A stretch of DNA of 24,413 nt from Actinomycetota bacterium (GTDB lineage: Bacteria; Actinomycetota; Thermoleophilia; UBA2241): assembly GCA_026392265.1 (NCBI GenBank), contig JAPLCL010000015.1, positions 1 to 24,413 on the forward strand. Direction: 5' to 3'. The position numbers and the translations under genes are program-made. Shown piece after piece: positions 6,698 to 14,032 of the stretch; the stretch's first letter is position 1, and every line of letters begins with the position of its first letter. The notes beneath the pieces were generated by a model. It did no database searches. It saw only the letters and a list, made by a program, of their open reading frames with translations, and was not told where the DNA came from.

Positions 6698-8041
6698 TCA
6701 CTCGGCTCCGGCCAGCTCCGCGATGAAGAGCGCTTCGGCGAGCGTCATGCGCTCGACCTCGGCGAGGTCGACGCTCTCGTTGGGCGCGTGGATCTTGCAC
6801 TGCGGCTCCTCGCAGCCCCAGAGGATCATCTCGGCGGCCGGCTGTGCCTCGAGGAAGGCGGCCACCAGCGGGATCGAGCCGCCCTCGCCGTAGTGCACGA
6901 CCTCCTTCTTGAAGGCCGCCGCCAGGGCGCCGGTGGCGGCGGCGTAGGCCGGCCCGTCGGTCCTTGCGAGGAATCCCTGACCGACTCCGCCGGGTGTGAT
7001 CTTGACCTTCACGTGCCACGGGGCGGCGGCCTCGAGATGCTTCGCGACGGCGCCCTGCGCCTCAGCCGGGTCCTGATTCGGCGCCAGGCGCACACTCACG
7101 CGCGCCCGAGCCTTGGGGATCAGCGCGCTGGCGGCGCCCTCCACCACGGGGGCGTCGATGCCGATGACGTTGATCGACGGCCGCCCGTAGAGGCGGTCGG
7201 CGATGCTGCCGGCGCCGATGAGATGCACGCCCGGCAGCATGCCGGCGTCGTTGCGGTAGGCGGCCTCGTCGTAGGGTGCGCCGACGTGGTCGACCACGTC
7301 GAGCCCCTTGACGGCCACCGTGCCGTCGGGGTCGTGCAGTGTCGCGACCATGCGCATCAGCGCGATCAGGGCGTCGGGCGCCGGGCCGCCGAACATGCCG
7401 CTGTGCACGGCGCCTTCCAAGGTCCCGATCTCCACGTCAAGAGCGGCCATGCCGCGTAGGGATGTCGTGAGGGTCGGCACGCCGAGGCTGTAGTTGCCGA
7501 GGTCCGAGACGACGATGACGTCGGCTTTCAGCAGCTCGGCGTTGGCCTTGACGAACGCCTCGATACCGCCCTGGCCGTTCTCCTCCTGGCCTTCGATGAG
7601 GACCTTGACGCCCACGGGGCAGTCGGCGCCCAGGGCGAGGAGCGCACCGGCGTGCATGATGATGCCCGACTTGTCGTCGGCGGCGCCGCGGCCGTACAGA
7701 CGGCCGGCGCGTTCGGTCGGCGCGAAAGGCGGGATCGCCCAAGCCGAGGCGGCGCCCGCCGGCTGCACGTCGTAGTGCGCGTAGAGCAAGACGGTGGGCG
7801 CGCCCGGCTGCGCCGGCCGCGCCGCGAACACCGCCTGCGGCGCGCGCGCAATGTCGATCATCCGGACTTCGGGCAGGCCAGCCTTCTGCAGCAGCTCCGC
7901 CACGGCGCTGCCGGCCAGCTTCAGCGGCTCCTCGGGAAAGCCCTCGAAGGACACCGAGGGCAGGCGCACGAGGCGTTCGAGGTCGGCGCGCAGGCCCGGC
8001 ATGAGGCCGGCGACGGTCTGGCGTAGCGCATCCGCATTCAT
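6698..8041 (-). CDS. M20 family metallopeptidase (dipeptidase subfamily)
   Basis: Zinc-dependent cytoplasmic dipeptidase or amidohydrolase, 447 residues, typical for the family. The metal ligands are in AHYDVQP (H89, D91) and GRGAADDK (D122). The general base and metal-ligand pair is in EGQEENG (E153, E154). A dimerisation (lid) domain lies roughly between 210 and 320, and the late conserved segment ends with CKIHAPNESVDL. The motif order and length match carnosine dipeptidase/DapE-like members that cleave dipeptides. The ATG at 8041 has AAGGAG 6 nt upstream. It follows tadA by 25 nt on the same strand, so co-transcription is likely. The exact substrate is not deducible. Confidence 0.92.
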   Translation of the reverse strand: MNADALRQTVAGLMPGLRADLERLVRLPSVSFEGFPEEPLKLAGSAVAELLQKAGLPEVRMIDIARAPQAVFAARPAQPGAPTVLLYAHYDVQPAGAASAWAIPPFAPTERAGRLYGRGAADDKSGIIMHAGALLALGADCPVGVKVLIEGQEENGQGGIEAFVKANAELLKADVIVVSDLGNYSLGVPTLTTSLRGMAALDVEIGTLEGAVHSGMFGGPAPDALIALMRMVATLHDPDGTVAVKGLDVVDHVGAPYDEAAYRNDAGMLPGVHLIGAGSIADRLYGRPSINVIGIDAPVVEGAASALIPKARARVSVRLAPNQDPAEAQGAVAKHLEAAAPWHVKVKITPGGVGQGFLARTDGPAYAAATGALAAAFKKEVVHYGEGGSIPLVAAFLEAQPAAEMILWGCEEPQCKIHAPNESVDLAEVERMTLAEALFIAELAGAE

Positions 8042-8066
8042 GCGATCTCCTTTTCGGGCGCCGCGG

Positions 8067-8531
8067 TCAGCGTCTCGTCTGGAAGAACTCGCGCAGCAGC
8101 GCCACCGACTCATCGGCCAGCACGCCGCTGGTGATCTCGAGGCAGTGGTTGAGGCGCTCGTCCTGGCAGACGTTGAACAGCGTGCCGGCGGCGCCGGCCT
8201 TTTCGTCGGGGGCGCCGTAGACGAGATGCGGGATGCGCGCCTGCACGATGGCGCCGGCGCACATGGGGCAGGGCTCCATGGTGACGTAGAGCACGGTGTT
8301 GAGCAGCCGCCAGCTGTTCATGCGTCTGGCGGCCTCCTCGATGGCGATCATCTCGGCGTGCGCGAGCGGGCTCTTGCGGAGCTCGCGCTCGTTGCCCCCG
8401 GCGGCGATGACCTCGCCGTCGAGCACGACGACGGCGCCCACGGGCACGTCGCCGTGCCTGGCGGCGCGCTCCGCCTCGCGCAGTGCCAGGCGCATGTAGT
8501 ACTCGTGCCGGGGGAAGTGCAGTTCGCCCAT
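8067..8531 (-). CDS. tadA: tRNA-specific adenosine deaminase TadA
   Basis: Converts A34 to inosine in tRNA-Arg(ACG), letting it read CGU, CGC and CGA. The 154-residue product carries the zinc and proton-shuttle motif HAE (H58-A59-E60) and PCPMC (C88, C91) of the cytidine/deoxycytidylate deaminase fold. The TadA-specific context LYVTMEPCPMCAGAI is present. The ATG at 8531 (MGELHF) gives the family length; its ribosome site is weak. The long open frame upstream has no homology-like content. Its substrate, tRNA-Arg(ACG), is encoded about 3 kb away in this window. It is probably first in an operon with the M20 dipeptidase. Confidence 0.95.
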   Translation of the reverse strand: MGELHFPRHEYYMRLALREAERAARHGDVPVGAVVVLDGEVIAAGGNERELRKSPLAHAEMIAIEEAARRMNSWRLLNTVLYVTMEPCPMCAGAIVQARIPHLVYGAPDEKAGAAGTLFNVCQDERLNHCLEITSGVLADESVALLREFFQTRR

Positions 8532-8642
8532 GCCGGCATCATGCCCGAAACCGGAGGGAAACGGAACAAAGCCTGGCGGGTATAGTACTTCGCGCCACGC
8601 CGTCGCCCCGCCACCGCAATACAGACGAGGTGAGTCTTCGCC

Positions 8643-9329
8643 ATGACTTCGTTCAACCTGTACATCGTGTGCTTCATCGTGCCGCTGATCCTTGGGCTGG
8701 CCGTCCAGGGCTGGCTGCGCAGGACCTTCGCCGTTAACAGCCAGAAGGCGGTGGCCAGCGGCAAGAGCGGGGCAGATGTGGCCCGCGAGATCCTCGACCG
8801 CAACGGTCTGCAGAACGTCCCGGTCCAGCCTTCGAAGGCCGGGCCTCTCAGCGATCACTACGACCCTAAGTCGCGCGGGGTGTTCCTCAGTGAAGCCGTG
8901 TTCTCCGGCCGCTCCGTGGCGGCGACGGCCGTCGCCGCCCATGAGGTGGGGCACGCCATCCAGCATGCGAAGGCTTATGTGCCCATGACCCTGCGTTCAG
9001 CCGTCTGGCCGCTGGCCGCGTTCGGCTCGCAGGCCTGGTTCTTCCTGCTCATCGCCGGCGTCATCCTTCAGTTCACCGGGCTGATCACGGTGGCTCTGGT
9101 CGTCTTCGGCTTCGCCGTGGTGTTCCAGCTCGTGACGCTGCCGGTGGAGCTCAACGCCTCGCGCCGCGCCGCCGCGCAGCTCAAGGACCTGCGGCTGGTG
9201 AACGACGCGGAGGCGGCCGGGGTGCGCCAGACGCTCACGGCCGCCGCCATGACCTACGTCGCCGGCGCCCTGGCCTCCGTGGCTCAGCTGCTCTACTTCC
9301 TGGCCATCTTCGGCGGTGGACGAGACTAA
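8643..9329 (+). CDS. Neutral zinc metallopeptidase, YugP family (membrane)
   Basis: Membrane-embedded zinc peptidase of 228 residues. The HEVGHAIQH motif at 100-108 gives the HExxH zinc site. Hydrophobic segments at about 5-22, 118-140, 144-165 and 207-223 are consistent with transmembrane helices. The segment LPVELNASRRAAAQL is characteristic of the family, and the length matches YugP-type proteins (about 225). GAGGTGAG precedes the ATG at 8643. A -10-like TATAGT (8581-8586) lies in the 111-bp divergent gap shared with tadA. The physiological substrate is unknown for the family. Confidence 0.9.
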   Translation: MTSFNLYIVCFIVPLILGLAVQGWLRRTFAVNSQKAVASGKSGADVAREILDRNGLQNVPVQPSKAGPLSDHYDPKSRGVFLSEAVFSGRSVAATAVAAHEVGHAIQHAKAYVPMTLRSAVWPLAAFGSQAWFFLLIAGVILQFTGLITVALVVFGFAVVFQLVTLPVELNASRRAAAQLKDLRLVNDAEAAGVRQTLTAAAMTYVAGALASVAQLLYFLAIFGGGRD

Positions 9330-9384
9330 TCGGCGAAGCGCTATTGAGCGGCCGGCGAGCCCGAAGGGCCCCGTTGCGGCCGGA

Positions 9385-10620
9385 TCAGGGGGCCGGCACG
9401 AAGTCCGGAGTGATCTGCGCAGTCAGCTCGGCCCGGCGGCCCACCTCGATCACCGTGACCGCCTTGCGTGGGACGAGGCTTGCGCCCGTGTAGCTGAGAG
9501 TGCCGGTGACCCCCTCGAAGCCGCGCGTCTCCAGGAGCGCATCGCGCACCTTGCCGGGATCCGCGGACTGCGCTCTCTCGATCGCCTCGGCGACCAGGTT
9601 GACGGCGTCGAAGCCGAGGCCGGCGAAGGCGTTCTCCGGAGGCCGGCCGTAGGCCGAGAGGTACCAGGCGGTGAACTTGCGCATGGCGAGGGTGCTGTGC
9701 GTCAGTCCGAAGGCGGCGTGGGTGGTGAAGTACACGCCGCCGCCGGTCTCCCGGGCCGCCGCGATGAGCTTCGCGTTGTCGTAGCTGTCGCCGCCCATGA
9801 TGGGCTGGCGGTAGCCGCCCGCGCGCAACTTGCGCACCAGCGTCGCGGCGTCGTCGGGGCCTGCGGCGACGAAGAGGAGCTGGGCCTTCAGCGGCGTGCT
9901 GCTTCTGTCGTCACCGGCGCCGCTGCCCTGGCCGCCGGGCGCAGCCAGCAGCTTGGCGATGTCGAGCTCGCCGCTGTGGAAACCGGCGCGAAGGACGACC
10001 GTGCCGCCCTGCGCGGCGAAGCTCTGCCCGAAGTAGCGCTGCAGCAGACGCGTGTAGTCCATGTCCTTATCGAAGAGGATGGCGGCCGTGCGCGCCCCGA
10101 GCCAGTCGGCGGCGTACTCGGCGCCGGCCGCCGCCTGCACGTTGTCGCCGAAGCAGGCCAGAAAGAGCCAGTCGGGCACTTGCGTCGGCAGCAGGGGAGA
10201 GGTGGCGCCACTGGTGACGAAGGGGATCCCGGCGCGCGCTGCAACCGGCGCAGCCGCCAGCACCTGGTCGGTGTCGCTGAGGCCGACGATCGCCGCCACC
10301 TTGAGGGCGGCCAGGTTCTCCGCGTCGTAGCGGTCGACGGCGGGATCGGTCTGGCCGTCGCGCTCCAGCAACTCCACGCGGCGGCCGAGCAGGCCGCCGG
10401 CGGCGTTGATCCGGTCGATGGCCAGGCGCGCGCCGTCGAGCGACGGGCCGTCCAGCGGCGCTTGCGAGCCTGTGAGGTTGTAGATGGCGCCGATATGGAT
10501 CGGCGCCAGGCTCGTCTGCTGCGTCACTACCTGGGCGCCGCCACACGCCGCGAGGCCGGCGACAAGAGCTGCCGCCACCGTCGTGGCCGCGGCTGCGCGG
10601 AGGCTGTTCGTGCGTCTCAC
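9385..10620 (-). CDS. ABC transporter substrate-binding lipoprotein (branched-chain amino acid type)
   Basis: Extracytoplasmic solute receptor with a Peripla_BP_6/LivJ-like fold, 411 residues. An Arg-containing n-region and hydrophobic stretch end in the lipobox LAAC (Cys26), so it should be lipid-anchored. The mature domain begins IHIGAIYNLTGSQAPLDG and includes AIDRINAAGGLLGRRVEL and GDSYDNAKL, all usual for this class. I prefer the GTG at 10620, which has AAAGGA 5 nt upstream, over the ATG at 10635, which would place that site inside the gene. No permease or ATPase gene is adjacent, so it is an orphan receptor here. Ligand specificity cannot be read; amino acids, amides or aromatic compounds are possible. 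Confidence 0.88.
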   Translation of the reverse strand: MRRTNSLRAAAATTVAAALVAGLAACGGAQVVTQQTSLAPIHIGAIYNLTGSQAPLDGPSLDGARLAIDRINAAGGLLGRRVELLERDGQTDPAVDRYDAENLAALKVAAIVGLSDTDQVLAAAPVAARAGIPFVTSGATSPLLPTQVPDWLFLACFGDNVQAAAGAEYAADWLGARTAAILFDKDMDYTRLLQRYFGQSFAAQGGTVVLRAGFHSGELDIAKLLAAPGGQGSGAGDDRSSTPLKAQLLFVAAGPDDAATLVRKLRAGGYRQPIMGGDSYDNAKLIAAARETGGGVYFTTHAAFGLTHSTLAMRKFTAWYLSAYGRPPENAFAGLGFDAVNLVAEAIERAQSADPGKVRDALLETRGFEGVTGTLSYTGASLVPRKAVTVIEVGRRAELTAQITPDFVPAP

Positions 10621-10772
10621 ACAGGTCCTTTGCATGACAACGAAGCGCCACCATGGTAGTCCAGAGCCGGGGCGGCTTCATCCCGAGCCCTTGATCGGTC
10701 CTCCGCGCGCCGCCGGTCGCGGCGTCTCGTGCGATAGGATGGCGTGCGTCAGGCGTCCTGCCGGGGAGTCTC

Positions 10773-11609
10773 ATGCAGAAGCCGAAGAGGTCGTGGGAGG
10801 CGCTCGCGGCGCACGAACGCCGCTACGACCTGTTCCTCTTCATCGTCTCGCTCCTCTATGTGGGCCTGGTGTTCGTCGAACTGCTGCCCGGCGAGCAGAT
10901 CGGCCCCATCTACGGCACCATCGATGCCGCCTTCTGGAGCGTCTTCTTCGTCGACTACGTGTGGCGCGTGTTCTTCCTGGCGCCGGACCGCCGGGCGTAC
11001 GCGCGCCGGCCTCTGTCCCTGCTCGATCTGCTCATCGTCCTCACTGGCCCCGTGCTCTTTGTGCTGACCAGCGGCCTGATCGCCTTCAATCTGGTCGAAC
11101 GCATCCTGGCGCAGATGTTCCGTTTCCTGCGTGTGGGCGTCCAGGCGGCCCGCTTCGTCGGCGGCTCAAGGCGCGTCTTCGTGCTCGAGGCCTACCGATG
11201 GGTGATCCCCCTCGCGGCTCTGCTCACCTTCTTCCTGTCGCTGTGGATCTGGCGCTTCGAGGCGATCCACCGGGGCACGGAGATCCACAGCTGGAACGAC
11301 GCCCTGTGGTACTCGATGGCCACCGTGATGACCGTCGGGTACGGCGACGTCGTGCCCACGACGCCGCAGGGCCGTATCGCCGGCATCGTGCTGATGCTCA
11401 TCGGCATCAGCCTCTTCAGCTGGATCACGGCCACCCTGGCGTCGTTCCTCATGCAGAAGCGCGACCAGCCTGAAGAGAGAGACCTGTTCGAGGCGCTCGA
11501 CGGCCTGGCGGAGCGTCTGGCCGCGATAGAGGCACGCCTCGGGATGCCTGCCGGTCAGGAGGCTGACGTGACGGCTGGGGAAGACAGAGCCGACGCGGAC
11601 GCGTCGTGA
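10773..11609 (+). CDS. Voltage-gated-type potassium channel (6TM ion transport protein)
   Basis: Potassium-selective channel subunit of 278 residues. The selectivity filter TVGYGD is at 187-192, preceded by the pore helix WNDALWYSMATVM. Hydrophobic segments at about 19-38, 50-69, 82-106, 142-161 and 203-227 correspond to S1, S2, S3, S5 and S6. An Arg-bearing stretch (RILAQMFRFLRVGVQAARF, 110-128) sits at the S4 position. The cytoplasmic tail (about 231-257) is a predicted coiled coil, probably for tetramer assembly, ending in an acidic tail. GGGGAG lies 5 nt before the ATG, and a -10-like TAGGAT is at 10735-10740. Whether it senses voltage is inferred from the S4-like segment only. Confidence 0.92.
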   Translation: MQKPKRSWEALAAHERRYDLFLFIVSLLYVGLVFVELLPGEQIGPIYGTIDAAFWSVFFVDYVWRVFFLAPDRRAYARRPLSLLDLLIVLTGPVLFVLTSGLIAFNLVERILAQMFRFLRVGVQAARFVGGSRRVFVLEAYRWVIPLAALLTFFLSLWIWRFEAIHRGTEIHSWNDALWYSMATVMTVGYGDVVPTTPQGRIAGIVLMLIGISLFSWITATLASFLMQKRDQPEERDLFEALDGLAERLAAIEARLGMPAGQEADVTAGEDRADADAS

Positions 11610-11635
11610 GGCACGGAAGCTTGACGGAGGGAGAG

Positions 11636-11713
11636 TGGCGCGCACGGCAGGACTCGAACCTGCGGCCTTCGGTTCCGTAGACCGACGCTCTAATCCAACT
11701 GAGCTACGTGCGC
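11636..11713 (-). tRNA. tRNA-Arg(ACG)
   Basis: Minus-strand tRNA. Acceptor GCGCACG (11713-11707) pairs with CGTGCGC, with encoded G73 and CCA (11638-11636). D arm has AGCTCAGTTGGATTAGAGC. Anticodon stem TCGGT/ACCGA encloses CTACGGA, giving anticodon ACG, the substrate of the TadA encoded at 8067-8531. T loop TTCGAGT. Confidence 0.96.
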
Positions 11714-11724
11714 AACGAGGAAGA

Positions 11725-11730
11725 AGTATA
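11725..11730 (-). promoter_or_regulatory. Predicted -10 element of tRNA-Arg(ACG)
   Basis: TATACT on the minus strand, 11 nt before the tRNA 5' end and identical to the -10 of the tRNA-Ser pair. No convincing -35 is visible. A short hairpin CCCG-TTTT-CGGG sits directly upstream and may end transcription from tRNA-Ser(GCT). Confidence 0.4.
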
Positions 11731-11771
11731 CCCGAAAACGGGGGCGTTGGAGAACCCGGAGTGGGAGAAGC

Positions 11772-11864
11772 TGGCGGAGAAGCCGGGATTCGAACCCGGG
11801 AAGGAGTGATAAACCCCTTAACCGCTTAGCAGGCGGTTGCCTTCAGCCACTCGGCCACTTCTCC
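11772..11864 (-). tRNA. tRNA-Ser(GCT)
   Basis: Minus-strand class II tRNA. Acceptor GGAGAAG (11864-11858) pairs with CTTCTCC, with encoded G73 and CCA (11774-11772). Anticodon stem ACCGC/GCGGT encloses CTGCTAA, giving GCT (AGC/AGU codons). It has a long variable arm and T loop TTCGAAT. A possible -10, TACACT, lies at 11905-11900. Confidence 0.95.
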
Positions 11865-12008
11865 GCGCAGGGCGGGCGCCGTGGGCGCCGCAGTCACGTA
11901 GTGTACCGCATGAGGGCGGGCTCCGGAACCGCCGCCCGCCGCCCTTGTCGTCGGCTATCATTGGCCGGGACATCCCAGCGGTAGTGTGGGCGAACAGGGG
12001 AGACGCGC

Positions 12009-13370
12009 GTGGACATCGCCGGTCTTGATCCAGCAGTCGTGGCCGCGGTCGAGCGGGAGACGAGCGAGCTGCTCAGCCGGCTCATCCAGATCGACACCAG
12101 CAACCCGCCGGGCAACGAGACCGCCGTGGCCGAGCTCATGGACCGCTGGTTCCGCGAGGCCGGCCTGCAGGGCGAGATCGTCGGTGAGCCGGCCGACCGG
12201 CGCAGCTTCGTGCTGCGCCTCGAGGGGCAGCGGCCGGGGCCCTCACTGCTGCTGCTGGCTCACGAGGACGTGGTGCCGGCCAACGCCGCAGATTGGCAGG
12301 TGCCGCCCTTCTCCGGCCTCATCAAGGACGGCTACGTGTGGGGTCGCGGCGCTGTGGACGTCAAGAACCTCGTCGCCGCCCACGCCGTGGCGGTGAAGCG
12401 CCTGGCCGCCGCCGGGGCGCCGTTCGCCGGCTCGGTGACGTATGCCTGCACCGCCGACGAAGAAGAGGGCACCGTGGGCGGCGCCCGCTGGCTCGTGGAG
12501 CACCGCCCCGACTTGATGCGCTGTGACTACGTGATCAACGAGGGCGGCGGCCACTTTCTCGAGCACGCCGCCGGGCGCATCTATCTGGTCGAGAGCGGCG
12601 AAAAGGGCACGGCGCAGTTCCGCCTCGTCGTGCACGGAGAAGCCGGGCACGCCTCGGTGCCGCTGCGCCACGGCAACGCCGTGCTCGCCGCGGCGCGCGT
12701 CGTCGAGGCTCTGGTCGCCCACGAGCTGCCGGTGGTCGTCGACGAGTCGTCTCGCGAGCTCGTCGAGCTGCTGGTGAGCGACCGCGACCTGCGCGCCCGC
12801 CTGCGCGACCCCGCCGCGGCGCGCGGCGCGCTCGCCGACCTCGCCGCCTGCGACCCCAGGCTCGCCGACATGATCGAGCCGCTGTATGGCTTCGCCTTCT
12901 CGCCGACCATCGTGCAGTCCAACAGCGTCGCCGTGAACGTGTACCCCACCAGGGTCGAGCTCAGCGTGGACTGCCGCATGCTGGCAGGCCACGACGAGGA
13001 CGAGGTCGAGGCCGAGGTGCGTGCCGCTCTGGCCGGCGTCGAGGCGGAGTGGGACCTGGAGTGGATCGGCGTGATCCGCGGCAACGCGTCGCCGTATCCC
13101 ACGCCGCTCTCGGACGCTATCCGCACCGTCCTGCAGCGCTACGTGCCGGACGCCGAGCTCGCCAACAGCCACTCCGTCGGCTTCACCGACTCCAATTGGT
13201 TCCGCGCCGCCTATCCCGGGATCGTGGCGTACAACTTCGCCCCGCACATCGTCGAGAGCTACGACGACGTGACGTCGCGCTACCACAACGTCGACGAGCG
13301 TATCCTCGTGCGCGACCTCGCCTTTCAGGCGCTGTTCGCGGAGCGCGTCGCTTTGGAGGTCCTGCAGTAG
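12009..13370 (+). CDS. M20 family metallopeptidase (ArgE/DapE/ACY1-like)
   Basis: Zinc-dependent aminoacylase or peptidase, 453 residues. Motifs in order: HEDVVP (H85, D87), GRGAVDVKN (D117), TADEEEG (E151-E152), a dimerisation domain starting near GEKGTAQFRLVVHGEAGHAS (about 197-216), and a late histidine region near the C terminus. It is only distantly similar to the M20 dipeptidase at 6698-8041 and belongs to another branch. The GTG at 12009 has AGGGGAG 6 nt upstream. The gene stands alone on the plus strand, divergent from tRNA-Ser(GCT) and 12 nt from the convergent GyrI-like gene. Substrate unknown; N-acyl amino acids or peptides are plausible. Confidence 0.9.
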   Translation: MDIAGLDPAVVAAVERETSELLSRLIQIDTSNPPGNETAVAELMDRWFREAGLQGEIVGEPADRRSFVLRLEGQRPGPSLLLLAHEDVVPANAADWQVPPFSGLIKDGYVWGRGAVDVKNLVAAHAVAVKRLAAAGAPFAGSVTYACTADEEEGTVGGARWLVEHRPDLMRCDYVINEGGGHFLEHAAGRIYLVESGEKGTAQFRLVVHGEAGHASVPLRHGNAVLAAARVVEALVAHELPVVVDESSRELVELLVSDRDLRARLRDPAAARGALADLAACDPRLADMIEPLYGFAFSPTIVQSNSVAVNVYPTRVELSVDCRMLAGHDEDEVEAEVRAALAGVEAEWDLEWIGVIRGNASPYPTPLSDAIRTVLQRYVPDAELANSHSVGFTDSNWFRAAYPGIVAYNFAPHIVESYDDVTSRYHNVDERILVRDLAFQALFAERVALEVLQ

Positions 13371-13382
13371 CCGGGCGGGCGC

Positions 13383-14009
13383 TCAGACGGGCATGACCGG
13401 GTGCCGGATGACCGTCTTGAGCCGTTCGGGCGCGGTGCGCCGCGGGTCGCCGAGGTAGATCTCGTGATGCCGGCCGCGAAGTTCGTACCCCTGCTCCTCG
13501 ACAAACGCATGCAGGGCTGCGATCGTCGGCGCTTCGTCGGCGTAGGGCCCGACGTACATGATCTGCGCGGCGAGGCCTTCGGCGAAGCGCTCGAGCCGGA
13601 TGCGGCCGGCCGCGGGCAGCGGCCGCCGCCGCGCCGCCGCTTCCGCGGCGGCGGCGACCTCGGCGGCCGTCACCGCGTCCGGCACGGCGATCATCATCGT
13701 CCAGTTCCACGAGTCTCTGTCTGAATCCAAAGCGGCCATGCTCGGCCGCTCTGCGTCGGTCCACCACAGGCCCTCGAGCGGCGCGACCTTGAAATCGCGC
13801 TCTGGATCAGCCTTTTTCAGAGCGAACTTCAGCGTGTAGGCGACCCCGTACAGCGCGCCGAGAGCGTCTTGATAGGCCGCGGAGCTGTTCGGGTCGCCGC
13901 GCCCGTCGATCATGAGGAAGGCGAGCTCGGGCACCTCGACGATCGAGGGGTGCTTGGCCGAGGGCGCGTACAACGGCTTCAGCTGTTTGACCACGTCGAG
14001 CGGACTCAT
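13383..14009 (-). CDS. GyrI-like small-molecule binding domain protein
   Basis: Cytoplasmic protein of 208 residues with a GyrI-like (SOUL/GyrI) fold. The family pattern is seen in VPELAFLMIDGRGDPN near the N terminus, LEGLWWTD in the middle, and HHEIYLGDPRRTAPERLKTVIRHPV at the C terminus, split here as HHEIYLGDPRRTAP and KTVIRHPV. Such domains bind small hydrophobic ligands, and a few hydrolyse electrophiles; no DNA-binding domain is present. The ATG at 14009 follows GAGGAG. It begins 23 nt after the multiheme cytochrome stop on the same strand and is probably co-transcribed, although no functional link to cytochromes is established. Confidence 0.85.
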   Translation of the reverse strand: MSPLDVVKQLKPLYAPSAKHPSIVEVPELAFLMIDGRGDPNSSAAYQDALGALYGVAYTLKFALKKADPERDFKVAPLEGLWWTDAERPSMAALDSDRDSWNWTMMIAVPDAVTAAEVAAAAEAAARRRPLPAAGRIRLERFAEGLAAQIMYVGPYADEAPTIAALHAFVEEQGYELRGRHHEIYLGDPRRTAPERLKTVIRHPVMPV

Positions 14010-14032
14010 GGCGCGCTCCTCTTTACGGCGGC

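Noticed and set aside
9330..9384. GCGGCCGG repeats between convergent genes as a terminator
   Set aside because: They are direct, not inverted, copies and form no convincing stem.
11635..11829. Plus-strand open frame starting near MARTAGLEPAAF
   Set aside because: It is antisense to tRNA-Arg(ACG) and tRNA-Ser(GCT); same artefact as at the other tRNA pair.
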